This document shows positions 48,479 through 61,500 of a DNA stretch of 64,000 nt, one piece after another; position 1 is the first letter of the stretch; every line of letters starts with the position of its first letter. Below the pieces are notes generated by a model. That model was not told the DNA's origin. It searched no databases and saw nothing but the letters and a program-made list of their open reading frames with translations. Source of the stretch: Atrina japonica (Eukaryota > Mollusca > Bivalvia > Pterioida > Pinnidae); NCBI GenBank assembly GCA_030159075.1, contig BROG01000349.1, positions 248,001 to 312,000 of the forward strand, in the 5' to 3' direction. Position numbers and translations under genes: made by a program.

Positions 48479-49348
48479 TGATAAAATTATGCTTGAGCCA
48501 TACATAACTTATCTTTAGTCAATATATTTCAAAATGATGAGATAGGTACATGATTTTTATAGGAGATCTATTCTTCAAAAGATAACTTTTGATATATTTT
48601 GTATTTTTCCAACACAGAAATATTTAGAGAGAAAAGTATGGCGGCCAGAACCATTGTTGATTTTTGGGTTGTAATTTTTGCATTGATGGAATACCAGGAT
48701 TTCACTACCATAAAACTTAAGAATTTCTCCTATCTGAGAATTTTCTCTAGCTTATCCTTAATTCTATTTGACTAAACAGACTAAAAGAATATTCTCAGAA
48801 TACATTATACGGTGAAGTTATCAGTATTTAGAAAGTTGGAAAAAATCTTGTACGAGTGGTTGGTATGCAATTGCAGAGTTACTTCCCCTACTAGTTCAAC
48901 CGTCAATCACTCTATAATCGTTTGAGTTTTCAGTAGGCCTACAATGTAAATTTGACAGATTTTATTTTTCCATTGGGAACAGATGTTTATATATAGAATT
49001 TAGACTAAAAATAGACATAGCCTGAGTGTCACTCATGCATAAGTGCTTGCTTGTGTGAACAATGTGTGTATAATAATTGAATTCATTTTTAACATGAAAC
49101 ATATATACATACATACGTACATGTAAATTGAATGTTCAATAATTTGTGTCATGTTACCTCCTCATTCTGATGCAAAATAAACAGTGAAAACAACTTGTTT
49201 TGTTTTGTATGTTGTTTACAGATGCTAAAAACAATTATGCAGATATGGTAAATGACTAGGATATTAGATGTATAGTCAGGGTTTTTCCCTTACACATGGT
49301 ATTTGCGTCTCTGACGCATTAAATATTTTTGGGACCCAAAAAATGAAT

Positions 49349-49578
49349 ACTGTATACCTGGTAATTTTCACTCCTGTTTAATGATCACGATTTTCGACCT
49401 CAGATGAAAGGGCAAATTTAAAATGAAAGCAAAATTTAGAAGTTAAATGATCGAAGAATAGATAAATATGCCATCCATGAGTCTATTGTGATTTAGGGCG
49501 AATTTAAGTAAGGGTGAATGTGTTTTCTGTCATTAAAGGGCTAAAATAACCAGGGGCTAAAATTTCCAGGTAAACAGT
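49349..49578. mobile_element. MITE family B copy
   Basis: ACTGTATACCTGGTAATTTT at the left; AAATTTCCAGGTAAACAGT at the right. Body with AGGGCAAATTTAAAATGAAA and GATTTAGGGCGAATTTAAG. About 230 bp, non-coding. Confidence 0.85.
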
Positions 49579-49904
49579 AAAACAGAGTCCCTAGGGATCC
49601 TCTGTAACTATATTAAAACTGAAAAAGGATGCCATTTTTTTCATTAATTTCATGTTTGAATGATGGTCTATTATAATAAACTGTATAGCAGTCTCTAACT
49701 TGTTTATTTTAGGTAGACCGGTCATATTGCTGTTAGAAAAATATCAAGTCCCTGTTATTCAAGGGGACTTGCCAATCTTTATCTTGTGGGTTTAAGGGAC
49801 TTGCTAAAATGAAACCCTAGGGAAAAACCTGTACTGTGTTGGGTCCTTCAAAAAACCATTAAATCAATGGTCATAGTCACAAATGTTAAATGCATTAGAC
49901 CTTA

Positions 49905-49960
49905 CTTTTCATTTATTTGGGTCAGTCTAAGTCTGACCACAGGGGTTGATGAGTTAATCA
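49905..49960. mobile_element. Hairpin MITE family A fragment
   Basis: GGTCAGTCTAAGTCTGACCA followed by CAGGGGTTGATGAGTTAAT: right half of a family A element. A similar fragment lies at about 935-975. Confidence 0.6.
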
Positions 49961-50225
49961 AGAGAGAAAAAAAAAATATTATGAGTAAGAAGTCATGGTC
50001 ATAGTGCAGTATGTAGTATTTCGATAAGTTAAATAATCCAGGGTATCTTTCCATTATTATGATAAAATATTTTCATCAAAATTTTGACAATACCTCAAAT
50101 AATTTTCTTTGGGGATATTCTGGTATTATTTAAGGATGTTCACTGAAAATTCGATGACTTTTCAAGTATCCGTACTATTTCCCAATCATTTTCAAGGACT
50201 ACCCAAGAATTAAAGGATTTTTTTT

Positions 50226-50315
50226 TAACCCTTTCACCCCTGAATATCTAAGTGGCATGCTATTTTCTACTGTTTAAGACCAGTCTATTATGGTCTACAG
50301 GGTTGAATGGGTTAA
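50226..50315. mobile_element. Hairpin MITE family A copy (diverged)
   Basis: TTAACCCTTTCACCCCTGAA to ACAGGGTTGAATGGGTTAA, with GACCAGTCTATTATGGTC in the core. About 90 bp. Confidence 0.75.
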
Positions 50316-50569
50316 GTACTATTTTTCTCAATCATTTTCAAGGACTACCCAAGAAATGAAGGCCTGTACAAACCATGCCACCTTAGTATTATATGATAGA
50401 ACCTGTAGCACTGGTCTATAAAATATGTGGAACTTCACATCAAACTCCTGATGTCTTGACAGAGCCAGATGATTGCTTTCCTGAGGTATAAAACCAAGTG
50501 AAAAATAAACAATACTATTATTCTTCAAGATTTATTTGATAAGACTTTAGCTCTTGACAATGTGAATAT

Positions 50570-50695
50570 TGCAATTTACATTCAGTAGTATATATACACA
50601 AGCAATTTTTAATTACATTATGTTGTACAAGGCCTGAATATTGCAATTTACATTCAGTAGTATACACAAGCAATTTATAATTACAGTATGTAATA
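50570..50695. repeat. Two-copy direct repeat
   Basis: Two copies of about 65-70 bp (GCAATTTACATTCAGTAGTA, CACAAGCAATTT), one with small deletions. Confidence 0.8.
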
Positions 50696-51050
50696 CGAGG
50701 ACCAAAGGGCCTTACTGGTCACCTGCGTAAAACCTGATTGCAATGAGAATAGGCTGATCACTGGTTCATGATTTTTTTTCAAAGATGTATAAACTTTTTG
50801 TGACTCAGGGGACCTAAAAACTTCACAAGTCAAAACACAACATCACTACATTGCTCACTATAAAGCTATCATTATTTATATACATATTGCACATGAAATA
50901 GAACATCCATAATCATACGTCAGTCACACTTAAATACAAGATGAAAAATTGTTAGTACAGGCTTCCTTGATGTCAGATAATATAAAAACACTAAAATCAA
51001 AATAATATAATTTGCCTCAACTAATTATCTACTACTGTGTCATCAACTCG

Positions 51051-51202
51051 TACAGTGGAACCTGTCTTGATAGACCAACTGTCTTGTGAGACCACATACA
51101 TTCTGAGAACCACTCAGTTAAATAATCCTTCAAATAATATCTCTTTCCGCAGACCACATTTGAGTGGCAGATGGGGTGGTCACTTGTGACAGGTTCCACT
51201 GT
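51051..51202. mobile_element. MITE family C copy
   Basis: ACAGTGGAACCTGTCTTGAT at the left, TGTGACAGGTTCCACTGTA at the right, with GCAGATGGGGTGGTCA before the right end. A second copy is at 54884-55032. Confidence 0.88.
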
Positions 51203-51698
51203 AAAACTAAAGCAGAAAATTGAACTCTACTTCCATATTGTTTGATAAAACCTGATATTTATAACATTTCTATTATTAATACTCACCTACAATGATTTAA
51301 TTTTAAAATGTTTTTTAGTGATTTGACCAACATCAACAAAATTAGGTGTTCACAAATCATATTTCCGATTTCCTAATATCACATAGCTTTGTACGGTCTC
51401 TTGACAAACTGTTAGAACAAAGCTTTGTGCTATCACAAACTGAGAACATATTCCTGGAAATCTAGCATTTGTGGATCTGTAAGTTGCCCCTATGTTATCC
51501 ACTCTATGCAACATAGCATGTGTAACACATTCAAAACTTGAGATCTAAACAGTCTTTCTCACATACACAAAAAGGGAATGTTGTGAGAATGGATACAGAA
51601 AACAGCTGACATAGAATCCGTTATACAGTTATCTACATGTACATATATACAGTGTAATCTTGTTATTATCTGTTATACAGTTATCTACATGTACATAT

Positions 51699-51872
51699 CA
51701 TAGGCGTTGGAAGCAAATTGAAAGTGGGGGGGCTAAACCAACTTAAAACACACACACACGCCAGAAACGTCTGGGGGCTACACCCCAATTTTCAACACCT
51801 ATGTCTATCTTTGCAAAAAAGTGGGGGGGGGGGGGGGGGGGGGCTAAGCCCCCCCTGGTTCCGACGCCTATG
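51699..51872. mobile_element. MITE family D with poly-G core
   Basis: CATAGGCGTTGGAA and TTCCGACGCCTATG termini enclose GGGGGGCTAAACC / GGGGGGGCTAAGCCCC. The core has a 21-G run (51823-51843). It lies inside a pre-existing repeat of TTATCTACATGTACATATAT at 51625-51950. Confidence 0.88.
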
Positions 51873-52033
51873 CATATATATATATTGTAATCTTGTTATA
51901 ATCTACATGTTATCTACATGTACATATATACAGTGTAATCTTGTTATGTCAAAATCGGAAGAGTCAAAATTCAGAATATGTCAAAGTTAATCGGCTTGTC
52001 CACATTCTAATGGAATTCTGAATGCTAAGTAAA

Positions 52034-52265
52034 ACTGTATACCTGGAGATTTTCACTCTCATTTAATTTTCGTCATTTTCACCTTTAAATGAGAGGGAAA
52101 ATTTAAAATGAAAGCAAAATTTTCAAGCTAAGTATCTGAAGCTCAGACAAACAAGCCAATCCATAAAACCATGGTGATTAAGGGCAAATTTAAGATGAGA
52201 TGGGTATGTTTTCTGTTGTAAAAAGGCGAAAATTAAGCATGAGCACAAATTTTCAGGTATACAGT
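52034..52265. mobile_element. MITE family B copy (intact ends)
   Basis: ACTGTATACCTGGAGATTTT and AATTTTCAGGTATACAGT are near-perfect inverted ends. This is the clearest copy of the family. Confidence 0.9.
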
Positions 52266-52668
52266 CCTGTGAATTTCAAGATAACATGATTCCACTGTGT
52301 TTGTAATATCTACTTAAAAAATTGATGACAACACATCATTCTGATACAAACATTATGTAATACATATCATATAAACTGTTGCTAATGCAAATTGTGCCAC
52401 ATTCTGATTTCATTACTTGTATATTCACACAGTGTCACCTTGTACCAGATTCTGTGTTATTGAAAACAGTTTTCAAACATATCTTTGGATTACATAACAT
52501 TTGGAACAAGTACTTTTCATCAGGTAGCACTGCCTGGTTTTATGGCTCTAGAAATGGAGAATTTCCTATCCAGACTATGTTATGTTGGTGCAATACTGTC
52601 ATTTTGATGTTCCGGTCTTGTGGTTGTAATGGTGCCATAATAATGTTAATATCATGTATTTGCAAGGA

Positions 52669-52674
52669 TTTATT
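52669..52674 (-). terminator. TRAPPC13: Candidate TRAPPC13 polyadenylation signal
   Basis: AATAAA on the minus strand about 135 bases after the stop codon. Another is at 50531-50536. Either could serve. Confidence 0.35.
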
Positions 52675-52806
52675 TTATGTTCTTATTAATCTTATTAAGA
52701 ATCAACATCAAATCAAGTGATGATCTACATTCTACATTGGGTGCATCAGCTCGGATATGATATCTAATAATTTGAAGTCATTAATTACAACACAGCTATT
52801 TCATCA

Positions 52807-52905
52807 TCACATATTGGATTCATTATATACAAAAACCTGAGCAAGCTCATCGTGTTCATATGTCCTCTTCAAGAAATTATCAGTTATCCTTAGCCCTGAT
52901 ATTGT
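52807..52905 (-). CDS. TRAPPC13: TRAPPC13 last exon
   Basis: Encodes [20 protein letters not shown] and [12 protein letters not shown], then stop. Acceptor TTTCCAG. Confidence 0.94.
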   Translation of the reverse strand, partial: TISGLRITDNFLKRTYEHDELAQVFVYNESNM

Positions 52906-55900
52906 CTGGAAACAAATAAAAAAGCATTAGTTAATTAGAAAATTTAAATTTTCTGTTAATTCTACTATGAACCACTATCTCCTGTTCTGTCCTTCACATT
53001 ATAATAAAATAGCTGGAGCTTTCCTTTCTATTTATCTATAACAAGAGACTAATAATGAAAAAAAACCCATTATTTTTAAATGGAAAAAAATATTTAAAGT
53101 CTATAACATGGCTTCATAAACCATTTTTGGGACAGGGTCCTGTACCCTTTCAATTGTGAATTTTAAATCGCAACGGGCTGAATCTGGAAAAAATTGTATA
53201 ATGTTAGCAATCTAAAAATTAAACAAAACATGATATATGGCTAATTTGTATGTCTTGGTAGCAGTTGCCTTGATCCATAATTTTGCTAGAGACAGTTTTA
53301 ACCAACCTGTAGTCCAGGAACTGTAGCGATCAATGTTAAATGTAAATCCATAACTTCATTCTGCGGTAGTTTACCCAGCTGTCTACCAGATATACCACAC
53401 CAAAGAAGACCTGATAGTTGACTGTTCTGTAGCACCAGTGTTAAATCCATGGTTCTCTCACTGTATGATAAAGTAAGAAATTATAAGTTAACTATCACAG
53501 GAAGATACTGGTCTATCCAGGGGTCAGGTTGTAATTTTATGTGTAGACGTAAATCTAGACTTACCAGTACATATAAAATGAGTTTCACTACAGGTTGTAT
53601 CTTACTTCTTACATGTAAACTTACGTCTGAGTCTATGTCTGCTCCAAACTACTTCTAATTTTACATGTAACTTAAGTGTAAGTTTACAAGTAAGCATATG
53701 TTAATAACCTTTTGTGATCTGAAACTATGTAGGCCTACACATAAATAAAATGGTAACTCGAGTTACTTCTAGATTTGCAGACAAAGTTCTGACCTTTAGT
53801 GATACTGGCCCCAAGATGGCAGATTGATATGGGGCGAATTTGTTGAGGATAAACTAGTTTTGGTTTTCGTTTATAGTATGCAACTAGTTTGTAGACAGGT
53901 TATGAAACTAAACCTGGTTTTCTATGGCTATAAATAAATGGTTTGAATTGCAAAAATGGGGTACAGAAAGAAGTAAACAGTGTATATGTACATGTATGGT
54001 CACCAAAACTGATGATGCATTGGCATTACAGTTATAGACATCATAGCTATTGCATTCCTTTGACCCAATCCAAAAAATTTTGTCAAAACTGTAGACTGAG
54101 ATTAGATATGAATAAATCTGCAAGATGGCCACCAAAGCAGACGTACTGGGTACAGCATTCAGTTGGTTGCTTACCATAACACTTAGTGGTCAAACATTAT
54201 ACAAATTTTGATCCAAGTACAGACAATATTTTCAAAGTTACAGACTGGAGACAATTTTAAATAAGATTATGAGGAAGTCAAAATGCAAATATCATCTGCT
54301 TGTTGACATCCTTGTTTACACAAAGAGGTTATATATGAGCTTGTTGACTTCCTTGTTTACACATAGAAGTTATATATGAGCTTGTTGACTTCCTTGTTTA
54401 CACAAAGAGGTTATATATGAGCTTGTTGACTTCCTTGTTTACACATAGAAGTTATATATGAGCTTGTTGACTTCCTTGTTTACACATAGAGGTTATATAT
54501 GAGCTTGTTGACTTCCTTGTTTACACATAGAAGTTATATATGAGCTTGTTGACTTCCTTGTTTACACATAGAGGTTATAAATGAACTTGTTGACTTCCTT
54601 GTTTACACATAGAGGTTATAAATGAACTTGTTGACTTCCTTGTTTACACAGAGAGGTTATATATTTGAGCTTGTTGACTTCCTTGTTTACCATCGCTTAC
54701 CAACAATTTGTTATTCTACAGGTGATGTTAAATGTTGATTCTAATGATACTGTATCCGGAACTTCTTCTACTGTAACTCGGATGTCTCCATACCCTGGGG
54801 CCTACAAACAGATAGCCAAGACTTTAAAAATACATACTGCTAATTGCACACTATAACAATTGGATATGTGTGTGAAACACTAATACAGTGAAACCTGTCT
54901 TGTGAGAACACTCTCATAAAAGAGCACCTAGCCTTTAAGACCACATTAAAGAAACCTCATAATAATCCATCATTGAAGGAGACCACATTTCAGTGGCAGA
55001 TGGGGTGGTCTCTCAAGACAGGTTCCACTGTACCACTGTCAAACAGCAACGTGTGTGAGACATGCTGTAGTAGGTCAGACCATTACAATATACAAATTAG
55101 GATGTCACGATATTGTCAAAGAAAATAATCCTGAGTGAAACATCAAAATCCATCTCTTGCAAATCATAAGCTATCTCAGATTTAATTAGTTCTTTTCATA
55201 AGCAGATTACATAACAAAATACTGTAAGTATGTACATGGAAATTTTTGCCCTTTTACAGCAGAAAACATATTCACCCTGTCTTAAATTAGCCATAAATTA
55301 CAGAAAACATATTCATCCATCTTATATTAACCATAAATTACAGAAAACATATTCACCCTATCTTAAATCAGCCATAAATTACAGAAAACATATTCACCCT
55401 ATCTTAAATCAGCCATAGATTACTGCAGTCTCATGGATGGCATATATATTTTGCTTCACTTAATTAGTTTGAAAATTCAGCTTTTGATTTTAAATTCTCT
55501 TACATGTATCTAAGGGCAAAAATTAAACATAAGCCAAAATATCTGGGTATTCTGGAAGTTAATGTCATGCTGCAGAGACTCATCTTCAGTAATACAGTGG
55601 TGTCAAATACATTGTGTAATTCATAATTAAACCACTTTTAAAGAGGAACAACTCTAGAGAAATAAAAGAAGAAGATGTCTAAGGACATAAATGTTATTGC
55701 TCCTCAAGCTGGCATATAATACAAGAAAATACTGTTTTAGAGTATTTGATAACAGTATTAGTTTTCAAAGAATTCTACTGTCCTAGTCTTAGGTACGTTT
55801 GAAGTAGTATTCGTCATGAAATTATTTTCATTGTTTCTGGTTACCAACTTAAATAATGATATCAAATCCTCAGTAAAATTTATGATTTTACAGTATTTGG

Positions 55901-58501
55901 TCTATAGAATGTAGTAACAACGCTTAACAACCGAAAATGTACAACACTGCCTTATTGACTTGTACAATGTATTTTCGTAGTCTTACCACTCTTTGAAGCT
56001 GACTAGTTTGTAGTCGACCTCGCTCTCCAAGGTTAGTCTTCCAGACTATGTCTAGTTTCCCTATATTTGTCACACCTTTAAGAACTTTACTCTCCTTCAG
56101 AATTTCTGGTTTTGGTACGAGGCAATAGAGATACTGTCGGGTATCCATGGGGTTTAAGTAATTCACCTTGCCAAACACCATATCGGGTCTGAAACAAAAA
56201 TGAATGCAATAAAATGATTTGTATCAAGTGTAAGAATACTATAGGGCCTACATATCAAAAGTTACTTCATTTGATATTTTCTTGCAAATTTTCAATCTTT
56301 GCATCTCTCTCTCTTAGAGTGATGAAAAATAGCAAAATTATGATAAATCTGGTCAACAGAAACGTTTGTGCATTGATATATCTCTCTCAATCTCTGTCTC
56401 TGTCTCTCTCTCTGTCTGTCTCTTTGTGTCTGTCTGTCTCTCTCTGAATGATAACATAATTGGCATGACCATAAAATAAACAAACATTTGGACAGTGATG
56501 ACATTAACATCAATGATAAAAAAAGCTACGTCAATTTCTATGCAATGTACTAATGAAACAGAGCTGCTTTTAATGATGTTCCAACTGAATATGAAAATGT
56601 GCATTTTAATTTTACAGTTGATATCATAGGAAAATAAAGATTACGTACGGATCTTTGTCATCAATGCTGTTCAGTTCTTTGGCCAGATACTGAGCTGATG
56701 GGTCCAGACTGACATGTTCCATGTAGATAGGTCCTGGAGTTATGTTCTGTATTTGTGCCTCTAGGTAAACTTCATCAGACTGCAACAATAAATAAAATCA
56801 ACTTATGTCAAACATTTTGATTCTCAAACAAAAAAGATTGATAAAGTGTGACCAGTCACATAAGCCCCTGCCTTATCTACAGAACCCTTGACTCCTAGGT
56901 ACATGAAATTGACATCATTAGTTACTCTAACCCAGTTGGTCTTGTGGTTTTTGAGAAGAAGTTTAAAAAGATTACATATAATGCATACTTGCATGACAGA
57001 CAGTAACAGATTGCAACAGAATTTCACTAAAGATATGCAAGACTTAAATGTTTTATGATGTACTTAATGGTTAAGATAAATAATTTAAAGTCATAAAGGC
57101 ATGCCTAAAGCAAAGGAAATATTTCAAAATATTTTTGTTACGCTAAATCTACGCAGAAAAAAGAAATGATGAAAGCCTCAAATCAAGATTGTGGAAAGAA
57201 TTACAGTTAGCCCAAGTTAAAGAATCACTTCAGCAAATAGTCTTTATCAAAGAAATCAAGAGAATAAAAAGTCTTAATTTGTGTAAGCTGTTACAGAGCT
57301 ACAGAAAGCTTCAGTATAGCAAGTGAGATGCTTTAAATGAAAGTGAAGTGGCAAGTGTAAGGCACTGGTCTGGCAATGAGTAGTGGCAATAGCTGCAGTG
57401 CAGAGGCGTACAAAGTTACCCAGCCTTAGTGTAGAATGGTTAGAAACACAAAAAGCTTTTAAATAAGTGTATGTATTTTACCAATAGCAGGATCCAATAA
57501 TTAAGTGGAGGAACATAGAAACTAGTTGAAGTTACGGGGTGTGGGAACAAGTTGTAGAAAGTTTTAATATATCAGAAGCTATATTCTTAAGTTCTGCCTA
57601 TGAATATGGTATCTTATGTGTGTACCCTGTACATACATATGCTCCTTAACCAATCAACCCCTGAAAAACAATGAACTCTTCTGTAAATAAATGACTTACA
57701 TCAGCCCAAATGTGTCTTTAGGGGTGAATGGGTTAAACAAAAACACATGGAATACATGGAGTATGTATATATACCTGTTCATTGTAGCTGCAGTATAGGG
57801 ATCAGGGATGGTTTCAAACTTTAAAATGACTGGCAAATACATTATACATGGTAAAGGAAAATACTGAGATAGAGGCAATATACTTCTGTAATAAACACAC
57901 TGTGAACACCATCAAACACAATTAACTATTGGTACTAGATTCTAATTTTATATATATATCAAACTATTTGTAAACTGAAAGTAAATGCTTGAGTGTGATA
58001 TTGACTAATATTTATGTACATGTATATGGTATTGACTGATGCCTTTAGATTAAAGGCGGTTCTGTCTATGATTAGATCAATATTTGACTTGAATGTAATT
58101 ATATTGCCCGACTATCATCAGTATTTTCCTGTACACCTCTCTACCAAACTGTACGTAACATATATATATTAGGACTGCGACATGACATATCTGCGGAGCT
58201 AAACTTACGATCAGAGTTTTCTCAGTCTCACCATATTTCAGATAAGTATCTTTCTAGAAAGAAACAACCATTTTTCATTTGCTAAAAGCCAATGGAAATT
58301 ATTGACTACAAGTGCAAGAAATCTTTATCCTGTTGCAATACTTGAAGACAGAAAATTATTAAAGATAATACAACCTTTCTGTATATCCCACACACAGTGA
58401 TGGGTCAACATGATAAAATGAAAGACAATCTTAGTATGATACTTGTGTATTTTTATGAATCATAAGTCTTGATAATGATTAAAATCTTGTTGTTGTTAAT
58501 A

Positions 58502-58536
<35 letters not shown>

Positions 58537-61500
58537 ACACAGTCACATGAATATCCCATGCTGAAGTGTGATCACTTGACCAACTGACTTAAAATTCAGA
58601 AATAACCTTGAACCACGACCTCTATAAAATTATTTGAATTCTAGTGATGTGAAAATGAATTGAAAAAGTGTTACATTATTGACTATACTTCCTTCAATAT
58701 GATACAAAGTAAATTATGTGAAACTGAAGCATTTCATTAGTAAACATTAAAATGTAAATAAACTAAATCACCAATAATGCATTAAACATGTTAAATGAAT
58801 GAAGATTTTGTTTTCACATGAATACTTTTAATATAAACAAGTTCAAGTTAGAAGATAATCTCCCACCAAAATATAAAAGAAGATGTTGATCCAAAACCTG
58901 TATACTAGATGAAAATTCCATTCACCATAATTTTCAGAGGACATTATAGATGAAAGTGAGAAAATTACACCAGATACTGTTTGTAGGATGCTGGTATGTT
59001 ATGTGAAAAGAATATAAAACTATACATGTAGCTATGAAATAACTATACTATAAAGAATTAGTGGTAAGAAAGAAATATACAAAGTTCTTGATCAAATATG
59101 AGAAAAACTTGCGATCCTCATGCATATACTGTAGAATCAGAAAATTTTGTTATGGTTTTAATTTCGTTGTTTTCATTTATCAGTGAAATACAAACCATGG
59201 CGAAATTTTACATAAATTATACCTAATAATAGTAATTGGTTTATTTACAAACAGGGATTTTTATTTTAATGAAATTTAATGTCAACAAATTTGTTTTATT
59301 TTTTGAATTTTGACCCCACAAAATTTTTGATTCTACAGTATATTCCATAACATACTCAATATATAAAGTATATAATATCATGAGAAAAGGAAAGTTTGGG
59401 CAACATTACTTGATATTTACTTAATTGTTATTATGGTAATTTTTTTTTCAAAAGAACAAATTTTCAAGAAGTGGAAAATACTTTGATTTTTCTGTTACTA
59501 TAAATAGAACAATTTTTAAGATTGGTAATATAATAAAAAAAAGTAATAGTATTAGTTCTAATTTGAAGTCAAATTTTCCATCGTCGATGTAATTTACCAA
59601 AACTTAACGTTCCCATGGTAGGTCATGCATATGTTAGTATATCTGTACATACATGTAAATATCACAGTAAAAAGTGAAATACAGTAAAAAATACTTTGAG
59701 TAATTGAAATATTGAATTCATATATACTAAAACTAAGTTTCACTAAACTGAACTGCTTACATTGAAAACCCATCTATCATGAAATGTTTTCAAAGTTCTG
59801 TCAAAAGTATTATATTAAGTGGGGTTAAATTTGCATAAACAAACCTATTACGTAAATTCTTGTAAAACCATTGATTTACAAATTCTCTATATGCAAATAC
59901 TCTATTCCTTAAAAGTATGAAGATAAAAAGGAAATAACATAGGTAATGCCTTCTAGGAATAAAAATCTGATAACAAAATGAAAACAACAGAACTTTATGA
60001 AATGAAATAACAGAAGGCAATTTATAAAACATTCTACAAATTCCTTTCTTTCTACAAACCCTTTCACATTAACTGTGGTTCTCTAACTTTGAGTGGCAAA
60101 ATGATACAGATACCCGCAAAAACAAAGACGTCGTTATAGTAACTGATTGTTTCTTGATGTCATTTTCCGGGAATCTGTGTCATTTTGCCACTCAAAGTTA
60201 CAGGACCACAGTTATCGTGAAAGGGTCTATTAGTGCTAATGAAATATGTGTGTGAAAAACTGATGCCCACATCCAATATAAACATATTTCTAGACAAATT
60301 TTGAGAGCAGGTCATGGTCTAAGTCACATAGCAATATTGGTAAAATTGAAAAGGTAATGCTTCATATGACAGTCAAGCATGAACATACTGACTATTTTGA
60401 CTGGCTTAAATATGATTTCCAATGGTTAGATGCAAATTCTAGTTTAATAAACTCATTAACCCCTGAAAACAATGGACTCTTCTGTAAATCAATGACCATG
60501 ACCAGTCCAAATGGGTCTTTAGGGGTGAATGAGTTAATACCGGTGGACACATCACTATGCAATATGCAGTTAACCTTTTTTTCAGAAAGAAATCAGAATG
60601 ACTTTAAAAAAAGAAAAAATTAATCATTTTATGATAAACATTACAGAGATGAGGATTTGCCCCCAAAAAGTTGACAGTGTTAACGATATCCAGAATACAT
60701 TATACAAATTTCCTTGACCTATTTTAATCCAAGGAATAACAAGTGAAATGATGTTTTTCTACATGAACTCTCTTCAGAAAGTTAAAAGGATAAAGGTGTT
60801 AAAATGAAATATAAATGCTTGTCTGCTGAGTAACCTGTCTGTTCTTCATTAGCTTATTACCAAAGTACAAATCATAAATCACGGCTAAATCATCTAGCAT
60901 GGATGGTTGAATTAAAATCTTAAGAATTGAAGTGACAGACTTAAAATGGCTGTTAATCAAACTAATGGGGTATTTCCAAGAACCCTGATTAAGGTACCTA
61001 TTGTAAAGATAGCCAAAATTTGATGCCTGCATGGTGAAGTACTATAATGGTCATATTCTATGACAGATAGGTATGTCCCATGTAAAGATACATTATACAA
61101 GGTTTTCAGAAACAAAATACCAAAAGGGGAATATATTCTGTACATCAACAATGTTATATGATATTGGATTACTTTTCAAAATACTAATCTTCTGAGTTAA
61201 TCATGATGATTCCTGTACAATAATCACAAATATTTTTATTAATATTAAATATAAGACTTTCTTCTACAGAAAACTCATTTCTTATGATATTTCAATGAAA
61301 TTAAATTTTTCCCAGAATTTACCACAATTGCGACAGAAATATCTGAATTTAAAATACTCATTTATACAATGGATGACTTAAATCCAGTTCTCTAATCAAT
61401 TTACTCTAAACAGATGATAATTCTGATTTCAATCAAAGCCAAACTTTTTTTTATCACTTTTCCATTTGTGTAAACTTAAAAGTTTTAAATGCATGCTCAA

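Larger units (their letters stand above)
46800..50520. other. Intergenic between SGTA and TRAPPC13
   Basis: Apart from the SINE and the MITEs listed separately, no gene or homology was recognised. Confidence 0.55.

Noticed and set aside
60357..60623. Plus-strand 88-codon frame
   Set aside because: Most of it is a hairpin MITE inside a TRAPPC13 intron.
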